Shown one piece after another: positions 1 through 6,802 of a stretch of 6,911 nt of DNA; position 1 is the first letter of the stretch; each line of letters starts with the position of its first letter. Origin of the DNA: Streptococcus oralis (GTDB taxonomy: Bacteria; Bacillota; Bacilli; Lactobacillales; Streptococcaceae); contig CAJPKC010000060.1 of NCBI GenBank assembly GCA_905370255.1, positions 1-6,911 of the forward strand. The letters are read 5' to 3'. The position numbers and the translations under genes are program-made. The notes under the pieces were generated by a model, which ran no database searches, was not told the origin of the DNA, and saw nothing but the letters and a program-made list of their open reading frames with translations.

Positions 1-3000
1 CTGCTGCTTCAACTCCATTCACGCCTCCAGTGTATTCTGGAATTTCGTGAACTGCTGCTTCAACTCCATTCACGCCTCCAGTGTATTCTGGAATTTCGTG
101 AACTGCTGCTTCAACTCCATTCACGCCTCCAGTGTATTCTGGAATTTCGTGAACTGCTGCTTCAACTCCATTCACGCCGCCTGTGAACTCAGGAACTTCA
201 TGTATAGCTGGTTCTTCTCCATTCACACCACCTGTGAACTCTGGAACTTCGTGAACTGCTGGTTCTGTCTTAGCACTTTCAGCATCCGATTTAGTCAATT
301 GAATGCGGTATCCCTTAACATGTTTACCACTTTCTGATACAAGATGAATCAAGACTGGAAGTTTATCATCACCACTATCAACAATAGTTGCTGCTACGTT
401 TTCACCAGCTTTTACTGTTACTTGAGGACGATTTCCACTGTAGGTTACTTGGTAATCCACACGATCTTCAGAGAAGTCAGCAATCTCTTTACCATCCACA
501 AGAAGTTTTGCAGCTGTACTGTCCTTAGGTTCTTCACTTGGAGCGATGAAGGCCATTTCTGTAATAGCTACACCCTTGGTATCTGCTTTTCTTTCCATGC
601 GCCATCTCATCGCCTTAGCTTTGACTGGAGCAAAGGTTACATGGATATCAGTACCTGCTTGAATCTCTTGATCCGCACGGTATTCAACTTTCTCCCAGTT
701 AGAAGGAGTGTTGAATGGATGTTCTGGATCGTATGGTTGGTAGTTAGAGTAATATTCTGGTGAATCAAATTCTGGTCCCACATAGCGCTCTAAGACTAGT
801 TTAGAAGGTGCATCTGTTCCACCGTCTGAGAAGAATCGAATGCTTCCTTCAGCGACTGTTCGTTCAACAATCTTGCCAGCTTCTCTAAAGATAACCCCTA
901 CTGAAACTTCTGGATTTTCAGATGGAGTTGGAGACCAGTTAGTCCAACGACGGGTTTCATCATCTGAACCATCGTTAACATAATCTACACGGTCATGAGA
1001 ATTTGGATCAATATCATTGGTTGCAGAAGCAAATGAACGGTTGCTATCGTCATCGAAGTCTGGGTTGTCTGATAGGTTTTCACCGAGTTTATCAGTCACA
1101 CGTACTGCTACTTCAGCAGTTAAATCAGTACCTAAAACGCGACCACGAACTGTAAATTCACCTGCATTCGCTAGATTTTCAGCTGGAACTTCATCCCATT
1201 CAACTGCCAAGTCTTTGACTTCATAGCCATCTTTACCTGTGAAGTAAACAGGAACTTTGGCTGGTAATTCTAAGGCTTGTCCTTTAGCAACCAAGCGTGA
1301 TGATTTCACAGCAACAACAGGTTTACTTGCTAGCAAGTCTTTATCATTTGTAAAGTGGAGACGGTATTCACCTAGAATATCTCCGTTTTCAGCCTTAACG
1401 ACAACACGAACTGGATCCCCTTCACGCACGCTTGGAATCACTGTAGCAATACCATTATCTGATACACTTGCTGTTACAGTTGGTGCTTGGTCTTCTTTAG
1501 CTTCTAGATAATAGTCAGTCAAGCCAGGGTTAAAGTTTGGCAAATCTTTTCCATCTACTTGGATTTGAGCTTGAGCTTTCTTAGCTGCAGCTACTTGTTT
1601 AGAGAAGATTTGAATTTCTGTAATAGAAGTACCCCATTTACCATCTGGTCTAACCATACGGATACGAACCGCATAGGTATTGACTTTATCAAAGCTAAAG
1701 TGAGTCATTTCTCCAGCTCTCACTTGATCTGGAGCTTTAAGATTTGTCACTTGTTTCCAGTTATTGTCATCGTTAAAGACGTGGTCTTCACTAGCTACAA
1801 AGCTTGGGTTCTTAGGAACTGTTGGAACATCTTTTCCTACATAGTATTCGATGACATAAGATTTAGGTGCACCAACACCGTGGTCTTCGTGGAAGGCAAC
1901 ATTGAGGTTGTCAACCGAACGTTTAGATAGGATACCCGAATCACCAAAGAGGATTCCCACTGATGCTTCACTTGTACGGTTCCAGTTTGTCCAACGGTTA
2001 GCTGGTTGGTTGTTGTATGAGATTAGTTTATCATTAACATTTGCTACCGAGTCACTTGGATTTGAGTCTGATGCAAAGGCAAGTGTCAACTCTGAACCTG
2101 TCCACTGATCAGAAATGTTAGCACCAGTTTCTGTCTGAGCAGACACACGAACATGAAGTTTCGTTGGTAACTGAGTCCCTTCGACATGCCCTGTAACGGT
2201 AAAGCTACCTTCAGTTGCATATTGGCTTGGGTCAATAGCATCCCAAGTCACTTTAGCTGAAGATACTTGGCCGTTTGAGTGGTAAGTACGAACACTTTCT
2301 GGTAATTGAGGAGCTTCTGAAACTGGAGTTGTTGTAGTCACTTCTTCGACTGCAATGATACCTTCTACAGAAACTTTAGCATGAGCTTCGTTTTCAATTC
2401 CTTCTACTTTACCAAGAACATCAAAGCTATGGTATTTAGCAAGGTCTTCCTTAGCAACTGCTTGCCAAGTCACCTTGTGAACCTTCGGAAATCCTTTGTC
2501 ATACTCTACAGTTACAGTAGCAGGTAGACTTGGTTCTTGGTTCAAACCTGTCACGACACTAACTGGACGGATGGCTTGGACAACTTTGCTTTCAGTATTT
2601 GCTTGAATGTTCAAGTCAATCTGACCTTCTGCTCCTTCAAATTGAGCTTTCAAAGTTACTTGACCAGGTTTATGCAATTCAAGCATACCTTTACGAACAG
2701 CCACGTCTCCTTCACCTGATGTTGAGAAGGTTACCTTGTCAGCTTTTAATACGGCCTGAGTTCCATCTTGATAATGAGCCAAGACTTTGATACCAACTGT
2801 TTGGTCTTCTTTCAGTGCGTCTGCATTTTCAACTTCTAGACTTAAACGTTCAATCTGAGGAGCTTCTTGTAAGAATTGGATAGCATAAGTCTGAAGTGCT
2901 CCACCATCATTTGGTTGAACATAAATACTAGCACGCATACCATTTGCTTCGTTAGCTTGAATAACAGTAACTTGCGCATTTTCAGCTAAAGCTTTAACTT

Positions 3001-6000
3001 CAGGCAAAGTAGCTCCATAAGCAAGTTTATGGTATAGAACCGGTTGGTCAGTTGAGAGCCCTTCTACAGGCTGGTCTGCAACAGTTACAGTCGGTACTAC
3101 TGGTGAAGCCGCTTGACCTTCAGCGACTACGAATGTAGCAGCGATTTCATCATCACCTGAAATTCCTTTAGCTTGGATACGAGAGCCTGGGATAGTTAAT
3201 TTAGCTTGATCTTCAGCTGCAACTTCCCACCTATCAACGTCATAGCTTCCTAGAGTACCATCTGACAATACATAGGTAACAGATGGATCAACCGTACTTA
3301 GATCTGTAGTTGGTGCAATTCTCTTAACTACAGGCAATTCTGCTTCGAGTGCCAAGACTTCAACACGCGCTTCTACATCACGACCATCTGCCACACCTTT
3401 AACAGTGAAAATACCAGGTTCATTTACATCAACTGCTGACCATTCTACTGGAAGTTTTGCACGGCTGCCATCACTGTAGATAAATCCTACTTTTGAAGGC
3501 ATTTTCGCTGCTTGACCGATTACTGTACGTACTTTAGGCACCTCTGTACCTAAAACAGTTTTTTCCTCTTGGTCTTTCTTACCTGTGAAGATAGTTGTTT
3601 GACCAGATTTCAAGAAATCAGAGTGAGCAGTCAAGGTGAATTTACCTGCTTGCTCAGTTGATTTGACAATCACAACACCCTTACCATTAAAGGCTTTGCG
3701 AATCCATGAACCATCTGCTTGTTCTTTGTAACGTTCACGGCTGGCTTGTTCCCCGTTATCCACACCGACAATCTGACCTTGTCCATGCAACTGGAAGCGA
3801 ACAAGATTATTGGCTGTAGGAACTACGTTACCTTTACTGTCAACAATTTCGTAATAGATATAAGTGAGGTCTTTTCCGTCAGCTGCGATAGCATTTTCTT
3901 CTTTGACCAAACGAACTCCTGCAGGTTCTCCAGCAGTCACAATCTTATCACGAGCAATAATATTACCAGCTTCGTCACGAGCTACTGCTTCTAAAGTACC
4001 TGCTTCAAAAGCAACCTTCCATTCAAGGTAAAGTTCATTCGGTTTAGCACCCTCTTGGTAAGTACGGCCATCACTTGTTTGTTTTTTAGTAAATGTCTTC
4101 TTGCCTAGAGTATTACCATTCAAGAATAGTTCTACACTTGCCGCATTAGAATAGGCACGGACTGGAATATTACCATCTGCATCCGCTACATTCTCTTTTA
4201 GGGTAGGATTTTCCCAGTTCCAGTGAGGAAGCAAGTGAACCATTGGTTTCTTCTCAGCAGAAACCCATTGGCTTTGGTACAAGTAGTAGTCATTCTTTGG
4301 AATTCCAGCTGTATCTACGATACCAAAGTAAGAACTCTTAACTGGAGTTTGGTTTTGGTTGTGCCATGGAGTAGGCTCACCGATATAGTCGGTACCTGTC
4401 CAGATGAACTGACCTGCGTAACCTGCATTGTCACGGTCAAAAGTCCAAGATGCTGTTGCTGTTTTACCCCAACCAACACGGTCATTACCGTAGTCTGATT
4501 GCTCATAATGACGGTAAGCCTGATTGCTGTGGACCAATTCACGTTCTGGACGGAAATAACTTCCACGTGTACGAGTAGCTGAGGAAGTTTCAGAACCGTA
4601 AATCAACCAATTTGGATGTTTCGCACGAAGTTTCTTGTAGTTGTCTTCTGAATAGTTAAATCCAACCGCGTCAAGTTCATTGGCAATCTTTTCATGGTCA
4701 CCACTACCATCACCAAAGCGGAACTTATCTGCTCCCATAGTGACATAGCGTGTCTTATCAACAGCCTTAATAACTTGAACCAAGCGTTTAACAGTTGCTA
4801 GAGAACGAGGTTTCCCGTCTGCTTCACCGATTTCATTACCGATAGACCACATGACGATAGCAGGGTTGTTCTTTCCTCGTTCAACCATGGTACGAAGGTC
4901 AAAATCAGACCATTTTTCACCTTTCTTAGCGTCTGGGTGAGTAGCATCTTTGTCAAAGAAGCGACCGTAGTCATACTGTTTCTTACCACCATACCAAGTA
5001 TCGAAAGCTTCTTCTTGGACCAACAAACCAAGCTCAGCAGCGATTTGTAAAGTTTGCTCACTAGCTGGGTTGTGAGTTGTACGGATAGAGTTTACTCCCA
5101 TATCCTTCATTTGTTTCAGACGACGGTATTCTGCCTTATAGTTTTCTTCAGCTCCAAGAGCTCCATGGTCATGGTGAAGAGAAACCCCATGGAATTTAAT
5201 GCGTTCACCATTCAAAGAGAAGCCTTCATTTGGTGTCCAGTTATAGTAACGGTAACCAAACAAGTCCTTCTTAGCATCGACCAATTGACCATCACGATAG
5301 ACACGTGTCACCAATTCGTAAAGGGCAGGCTTGTCGCTATGAACTGTCCAAAGTTTTGGTTTATCAACTTGTAAAATAGCATTCAAGCTAGCTGATTGAT
5401 GAGCTTTCAATACTTGACTAGCTGTACGAACTAGGTCCGTTACAGCTTGACCATTACGTTCGATAATTTGGTATTCAGCAAGAATTTCATGATCTTTATC
5501 ATCAGTATTGACGATCTTACTTGTTACATGAGTATCTACCTTACCATTTTGTTGTTTTTCAAGGTCTGGAGTTAAGATAGTTGTTCCATTTTTCTCAGTA
5601 TGGACCTTATCTGTGACTTGAAGGGTAACATCGCGGTAAATACCACTTCCTGAGTACCAACGGCTACTTGGTTGTTTGTTGATGGCATGCACTGCTACGA
5701 CATTCTCGCGACCGTCTTTATGGAGATAGTCAGTGATGTCATATGAGAATTGGTTGTAACCATTTGGATAGTGACCAACTAGCTGTCCATTTACATAAAC
5801 CTGAGAATCCATGTAAACCCCATCAAATGTGATACGAACATTCTTATTGAGGTCTTCTTCATCGAGTTTAAAGGTCTTACGATACCAAGCATCACCACCA
5901 TTGAGTTGCCCACCTTCGTTTTGGGCAGGTGAGTCATGGTCAAAGTCATTGTAGATACTCCAGTCATGAGGAAGGTCTAATTTCTTCCAACTAGAAACAT

Positions 6001-6517
6001 CGGCATCTGGCTTGACCGCATCTTTAGCATTGGCATTGAGCTTGAAATGCCAGTTTTGGTTGAATTCTACTTTTCTATCCTCAATCAACTGTTTTACCTC
6101 ATCATTAGTTGCAGGTTTGAGCTCTGGTTTTTCTGTTTGAGCAGATTGATCCTGAGTCACAGCTGGAGCTTGCTTTTCTACATCAGAGGTTTCTTTTTTC
6201 TCAGGAGTAGTCTCAGTAGTTGGGGCTTCCACTTTTTTCTCTACTTCATGATTAGTTTCTACTGCTTCACTGTTAACAGTTTCTGTTGTTACAGGTTGTT
6301 CAGAAACCTTTGAATCTACAGCTTCCTCTTTAGGAGTTTCTTTCTCCACTTTTTCTGTAGCAACAGCGACTGGTGTCTCATCAGCAGATACAGAATTTAC
6401 ACCTGCTAGATTTGCTCCAAATAAAACAGAGCAAGTCCCGATAAGCACTGAGCATGTTCCTACCGTAAATTTACGGATGCTATAGATACTTTTGCGATTC
6501 CAATAATCTTTTCCCAT
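1..6517 (-). CDS. bgaA: BgaA, surface-anchored GH2 beta-galactosidase (3' end cut by window)
   Basis: Exo-beta-galactosidase that removes terminal beta-1,4-linked galactose from N-acetyllactosamine ends of host glycans and from lactose, acting outside the cell while anchored to the wall. In pneumococcus it works after the sialidase NanA and before the hexosaminidase StrH, and its carbohydrate-binding modules also act as an adhesin (family knowledge). Seen here: 2172 open codons; a YSIRK signal peptide; GH2 motifs including TTHNPAS (H482), WSIGNE with acid/base E562, YGSETSS with nucleophile E643, and FIWTGTDYIGE (W706); two RWTNW-containing modules; and 17-residue C-terminal repeats. The two glutamates are 81 residues apart, the same spacing as E564/E645 reported, from memory, for the pneumococcal enzyme. 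The start is ATG 6517-6515, preceded by AAGGAG at 6 nt. The pneumococcal reference is about 2230 residues long; the remaining repeats and the LPXTG anchor are beyond base 1. No frameshift or in-frame stop was seen. The family call is very secure; the exact species is not. Confidence 0.97.
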   Translation of the reverse strand, partial: MGKDYWNRKSIYSIRKFTVGTCSVLIGTCSVLFGANLAGVNSVSADETPVAVATEKVEKETPKEEAVDSKVSEQPVTTETVNSEAVETNHEVEKKVEAPTTETTPEKKETSDVEKQAPAVTQDQSAQTEKPELKPATNDEVKQLIEDRKVEFNQNWHFKLNANAKDAVKPDADVSSWKKLDLPHDWSIYNDFDHDSPAQNEGGQLNGGDAWYRKTFKLDEEDLNKNVRITFDGVYMDSQVYVNGQLVGHYPNGYNQFSYDITDYLHKDGRENVVAVHAINKQPSSRWYSGSGIYRDVTLQVTDKVHTEKNGTTILTPDLEKQQNGKVDTHVTSKIVNTDDKDHEILAEYQIIERNGQAVTDLVRTASQVLKAHQSASLNAILQVDKPKLWTVHSDKPALYELVTRVYRDGQLVDAKKDLFGYRYYNWTPNEGFSLNGERIKFHGVSLHHDHGALGAEENYKAEYRRLKQMKDMGVNSIRTTHNPASEQTLQIAAELGLLVQEEAFDTWYGGKKQYDYGRFFDKDATHPDAKKGEKWSDFDLRTMVERGKNNPAIVMWSIGNEIGEADGKPRSLATVKRLVQVIKAVDKTRYVTMGADKFRFGDGSGDHEKIANELDAVGFNYSEDNYKKLRAKHPNWLIYGSETSSATRTRGSYFRPERELVHSNQAYRHYEQSDYGNDRVGWGKTATASWTFDRDNAGYAGQFIWTGTDYIGEPTPWHNQNQTPVKSSYFGIVDTAGIPKNDYYLYQSQWVSAEKKPMVHLLPHWNWENPTLKENVADADGNIPVRAYSNAASVELFLNGNTLGKKTFTKKQTSDGRTYQEGAKPNELYLEWKVAFEAGTLEAVARDEAGNIIARDKIVTAGEPAGVRLVKEENAIAADGKDLTYIYYEIVDSKGNVVPTANNLVRFQLHGQGQIVGVDNGEQASRERYKEQADGSWIRKAFNGKGVVIVKSTEQAGKFTLTAHSDFLKSGQTTIFTGKKDQEEKTVLGTEVPKVRTVIGQAAKMPSKVGFIYSDGSRAKLPVEWSAVDVNEPGIFTVKGVADGRDVEARVEVLALEAELPVVKRIAPTTDLSTVDPSVTYVLSDGTLGSYDVDRWEVAAEDQAKLTIPGSRIQAKGISGDDEIAATFVVAEGQAASPVVPTVTVADQPVEGLSTDQPVLYHKLAYGATLPEVKALAENAQVTVIQANEANGMRASIYVQPNDGGALQTYAIQFLQEAPQIERLSLEVENADALKEDQTVGIKVLAHYQDGTQAVLKADKVTFSTSGEGDVAVRKGMLELHKPGQVTLKAQFEGAEGQIDLNIQANTESKVVQAIRPVSVVTGLNQEPSLPATVTVEYDKGFPKVHKVTWQAVAKEDLAKYHSFDVLGKVEGIENEAHAKVSVEGIIAVEEVTTTTPVSEAPQLPESVRTYHSNGQVSSAKVTWDAIDPSQYATEGSFTVTGHVEGTQLPTKLHVRVSAQTETGANISDQWTGSELTLAFASDSNPSDSVANVNDKLISYNNQPANRWTNWNRTSEASVGILFGDSGILSKRSVDNLNVAFHEDHGVGAPKSYVIEYYVGKDVPTVPKNPSFVASEDHVFNDDNNWKQVTNLKAPDQVRAGEMTHFSFDKVNTYAVRIRMVRPDGKWGTSITEIQIFSKQVAAAKKAQAQIQVDGKDLPNFNPGLTDYYLEAKEDQAPTVTASVSDNGIATVIPSVREGDPVRVVVKAENGDILGEYRLHFTNDKDLLASKPVVAVKSSRLVAKGQALELPAKVPVYFTGKDGYEVKDLAVEWDEVPAENLANAGEFTVRGRVLGTDLTAEVAVRVTDKLGENLSDNPDFDDDSNRSFASATNDIDPNSHDRVDYVNDGSDDETRRWTNWSPTPSENPEVSVGVIFREAGKIVERTVAEGSIRFFSDGGTDAPSKLVLERYVGPEFDSPEYYSNYQPYDPEHPFNTPSNWEKVEYRADQEIQAGTDIHVTFAPVKAKAMRWRMERKADTKGVAITEMAFIAPSEEPKDSTAAKLLVDGKEIADFSEDRVDYQVTYSGNRPQVTVKAGENVAATIVDSGDDKLPVLIHLVSESGKHVKGYRIQLTKSDAESAKTEPAVHEVPEFTGGVNGEEPAIHEVPEFTGGVNGVEAAVHEIPEYTGGVNGVEAAVHEIPEYTGGVNGVEAAVHEIPEYTGGVNGVEAA
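2..256 (-). repeat. In-frame tandem 17-residue (51-bp) repeats near the BgaA C-terminus
   Basis: Five units lie in the window, of the form (V/I)HE(V/I)PE(F/Y)TGGVNG(E/V)E(P/A)A. They start at residues 2088, 2105, 2122, 2139 and 2156, and the array runs off the window at base 1. The last three units (153-1 on the plus-strand 51-bp register) are identical base for base. The unit at about 205-155 shares its second half exactly with them but its first half with the unit before it. Because each unit is a multiple of three bases, gain or loss keeps the frame. The likely role is a flexible wall-spanning stalk before the anchor, which is an inference. Similar PE(F/Y)TGG repeats occur in other mitis-group surface proteins. 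Confidence 0.95.
542..1087 (-). other. Second CBM71-type galactoside-binding module (about residues 1811-1992)
   Basis: Begins near GENLSDNPDFDDDSN and ends near GVAITEMAFIAPSEE. It shares with the first module the RWTNW motif (1857-1861), a VSVGVIF strand equivalent to ASVGILF, a K-x-V-x-R-(T/S)-V segment, a P-S/K-x-(L/V)-x-(L/I)-E-x-YVG strand and a terminal G-x-(A/S)-ITE strand. Paired binding modules would raise avidity for terminal galactose on host glycoproteins. In pneumococcus this has been linked to adherence (established for BgaA, inferred for this allele). A further VDGKEIADF-type sandwich follows at about 1995-2078. Confidence 0.8.
1088..1597 (-). other. Beta-sandwich plus Ig-like unit between the two binding modules (about residues 1641-1810)
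   Basis: Residues about 1641-1730 form a small domain that begins with a QIQVDGKDLPNFNPGLTDYY pattern and ends with EYRLHFTND. This resembles the cadherin-like or 'VDGK' sandwich often found in secreted Gram-positive glycosidases. Residues about 1733-1810 are another Ig-like group 4 unit, with LAVEWDEVPAENLANAG and FTVRGRVLGT. The same order, Ig unit then CBM then VDGK domain, occurs on both sides, so this segment is the junction of a duplicated three-domain block. Confidence 0.7.
1598..2128 (-). other. First CBM71-type galactoside-binding module (about residues 1464-1640)
   Basis: The module starts near GANISDQWTGSE and ends near GTSITEIQIFSKQ. It has the features of a discoidin-like beta-sandwich, with RWTNWN at 1508-1513, GILFGDSGILSKRSVD, YVIEYYVG and YAVRIRMVRPDG. 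In pneumococcal BgaA two modules in this region were assigned to family CBM71. They bind lactose and N-acetyllactosamine and mediate attachment to host cells. I match it to that family by position and sequence memory. It is clearly homologous to the second module at about 1811-1992. Confidence 0.8.
2129..4246 (-). other. BgaA accessory beta-sandwich and Ig-like stalk (about residues 758-1463)
   Basis: This follows the barrel as a chain of beta-rich domains. A DUF4982-like GH2 domain spans about 758-857 (HLLPHWNWENP, then VELFLNGNTLG). A GH2 C-terminal domain spans about 858-977 (AADGKDLTYIYYEIVDSKGN). Bacterial Ig-like group 4 units lie at about 988-1060 (YSDGSRAKLPVEWSAVD, then FTVKGVADG), 1061-1137, 1307-1392 (VEYDKGFPKVHKVTW) and 1400-1462 (VSSAKVTWDAIDPSQYA). 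Other beta-sandwich units lie at about 1138-1225 and 1219-1303. The Ig-like units share a pattern of small-V-W-x-x-(V/I) followed about 15 residues on by G-x-(F)-T-V-x-G. The role is inferred: a stalk holding the enzyme and the binding modules away from the wall. Borders are approximate. Confidence 0.72.
4247..6082 (-). other. GH2 beta-galactosidase catalytic core (about residues 146-757)
   Basis: Three GH2 parts can be read in order. The sugar-binding jelly-roll (about 150-305) contains WYRKTFKL, FDGVYMDSQVYVNG and SRWYSGSGIYR. The Ig-like part spans about 306-418. The TIM barrel (about 420-755) carries the conserved region IKFHGVSLHHDHGALG, then SIRTTHNPAS with H482-N483, MWSIGNEIGE with proton donor E562 (codon 4834-4832), LIYGSETSS with nucleophile E643 (codon 4591-4589), ASWTFDRDN, and FIWTGTDYIGEPTPWHN with W706. 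All expected catalytic and galactose-contact motifs are intact, so the enzyme should be active with retention of configuration. Subdomain borders are estimates by eye. Confidence 0.93.
6083..6382 (-). other. Low-complexity linker of BgaA (about residues 46-145)
   Basis: About 100 residues made mainly of Glu, Thr, Lys, Val, Pro, Ala and Ser, with motifs such as EKVEKETPKEE and EKPELKPATN. No cysteine, and almost no aromatic residues, occurs until the GH2 fold begins near EFNQNWHF (151-158). It is probably disordered and separates the processed N-terminus from the catalytic core. Compared with my memory of the pneumococcal reference this stretch is very different in sequence. Its length differs by only about two residues, since the catalytic glutamates fall at 562/643 instead of 564/645. 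Confidence 0.8.
6383..6517 (-). other. YSIRK-G/S type signal peptide of BgaA (residues 1-45)
   Basis: The first 45 residues have a basic start (K3, R8, K9), then YSIRKFTVGTCS at 12-23, a hydrophobic stretch to about residue 40, and a probable signal peptidase cut after VSA (A45 before DE). The YSIRK-G/S motif is found on wall-anchored streptococcal proteins and is known in several of them to direct secretion at the division septum. The hydrophobic core contains a small internal duplication, GTCSVL at 20-25 and TCSVL again at 28-32. This supports export and an LPXTG-type fate, although the sorting signal itself is outside the window. Confidence 0.93.
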
Positions 6518-6523
6518 AGGGTT

Positions 6524-6529
6524 CTCCTT
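6524..6529 (-). promoter_or_regulatory. bgaA ribosome binding site
   Basis: AAGGAG read on the minus strand, with 6 bases between it and ATG 6517-6515. This is a strong Shine-Dalgarno at good spacing. It supports this ATG as the start, and the YSIRK signal peptide that follows begins directly at it. Confidence 0.93.
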
Positions 6530-6554
6530 GTTAAGTAACCGCTTCCATTTTTGT

Positions 6555-6568
6555 TGAAAGCGCTATAC
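6555..6568 (-). promoter_or_regulatory. Candidate cre (CcpA operator)
   Basis: TGAAAGCGCTATAC on the plus strand, a partial palindrome around GCGC. It fits the Gram-positive cre consensus TGNAARCGNTNWCA at all but the last two fixed positions. It lies about 17-30 bases after the predicted transcription start, a position where bound CcpA would block elongation or initiation. Catabolite control of bgaA in pneumococcus is known, with direct and indirect routes through the upstream PTS operon. That this particular site is bound is inference. Confidence 0.6.
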
Positions 6569-6590
6569 TTATTTTGTAATTATTACTTCT

Positions 6591-6619
6591 ATTTTATAAA
6601 ATAATATAGGAAACTTCAA
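6591..6619 (-). promoter_or_regulatory. Candidate sigma-70 promoter of bgaA
   Basis: TTGAAG (6619-6614), a 17-base spacer, then TAAAAT (6596-6591). The flanks are strongly AT-rich. Transcription would start near 6584 and give a leader of roughly 67 bases. It lies downstream of the terminator at 6715-6773, so bgaA could be transcribed even when upstream transcription stops. Other AT-rich hexamers exist nearby (for example TATAAA at 6598-6593), so the exact -10 is uncertain. Confidence 0.6.
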
Positions 6620-6714
6620 TACTATGACTGTAAAAATCATACTTTTGATTCTTTTTTCTATAATTTGTAGAAAACTTTAAAAATCTGAATGTACATTTAG
6701 TGAATGGTTTTACT

Positions 6715-6773
6715 AAAAAAGGCGGTGGGACAGAAATCGATAGACAAAGTCTCGATTTCGTAGTCCCAGCCCC
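6715..6773 (-). terminator. Rho-independent terminator upstream of bgaA
   Basis: On the minus strand a long hairpin is followed directly by six T (6720-6715). The outer stem pairs 6726-6731 with 6763-6768 (TGGGAC/GTCCCA) and is extended by GC-rich bases out to 6721/6773. The inner stem pairs 6733-6740 with 6752-6759 (8 perfect pairs), then 6743-6745 with 6749-6751 around an AAA loop, with a TA bulge at 6741-6742. There is no T tail on the other strand, so it acts in the bgaA direction and would end transcription from the upstream gene. The GTGGGACAGAAATCG wording recurs in streptococcal terminators. Confidence 0.85.
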
Positions 6774-6802
6774 GCGAGGATGATTAGGAGCTTTTTGGAG
6801 TC

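Noticed and set aside
1..256. Possible CRISPR-like array
   Set aside because: The 51-bp units are directly adjacent with no variable spacers, and they translate in frame as a protein repeat.
47..337. Plus-strand open frame with repeated Cys/Phe-rich peptide
   Set aside because: It is the antisense shadow of the bgaA repeat array; its repeats come from the 51-bp units, and no ribosome binding site precedes it.
1559..1930. Longer plus-strand open frames opposite bgaA (also 344-763, 5054-5374)
   Set aside because: They are antisense to conserved BgaA domains, lack ribosome binding sites and show no recognisable family.
4315..4566. Minus-strand open frame inside bgaA
   Set aside because: It lies in a different frame from bgaA, within the catalytic barrel coding region; it is a by-product of codon bias.
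4798..5061. Minus-strand open frame inside bgaA
   Set aside because: It lies off-frame within the segment encoding the acid/base glutamate region; no frameshift is needed because the bgaA frame is intact there.
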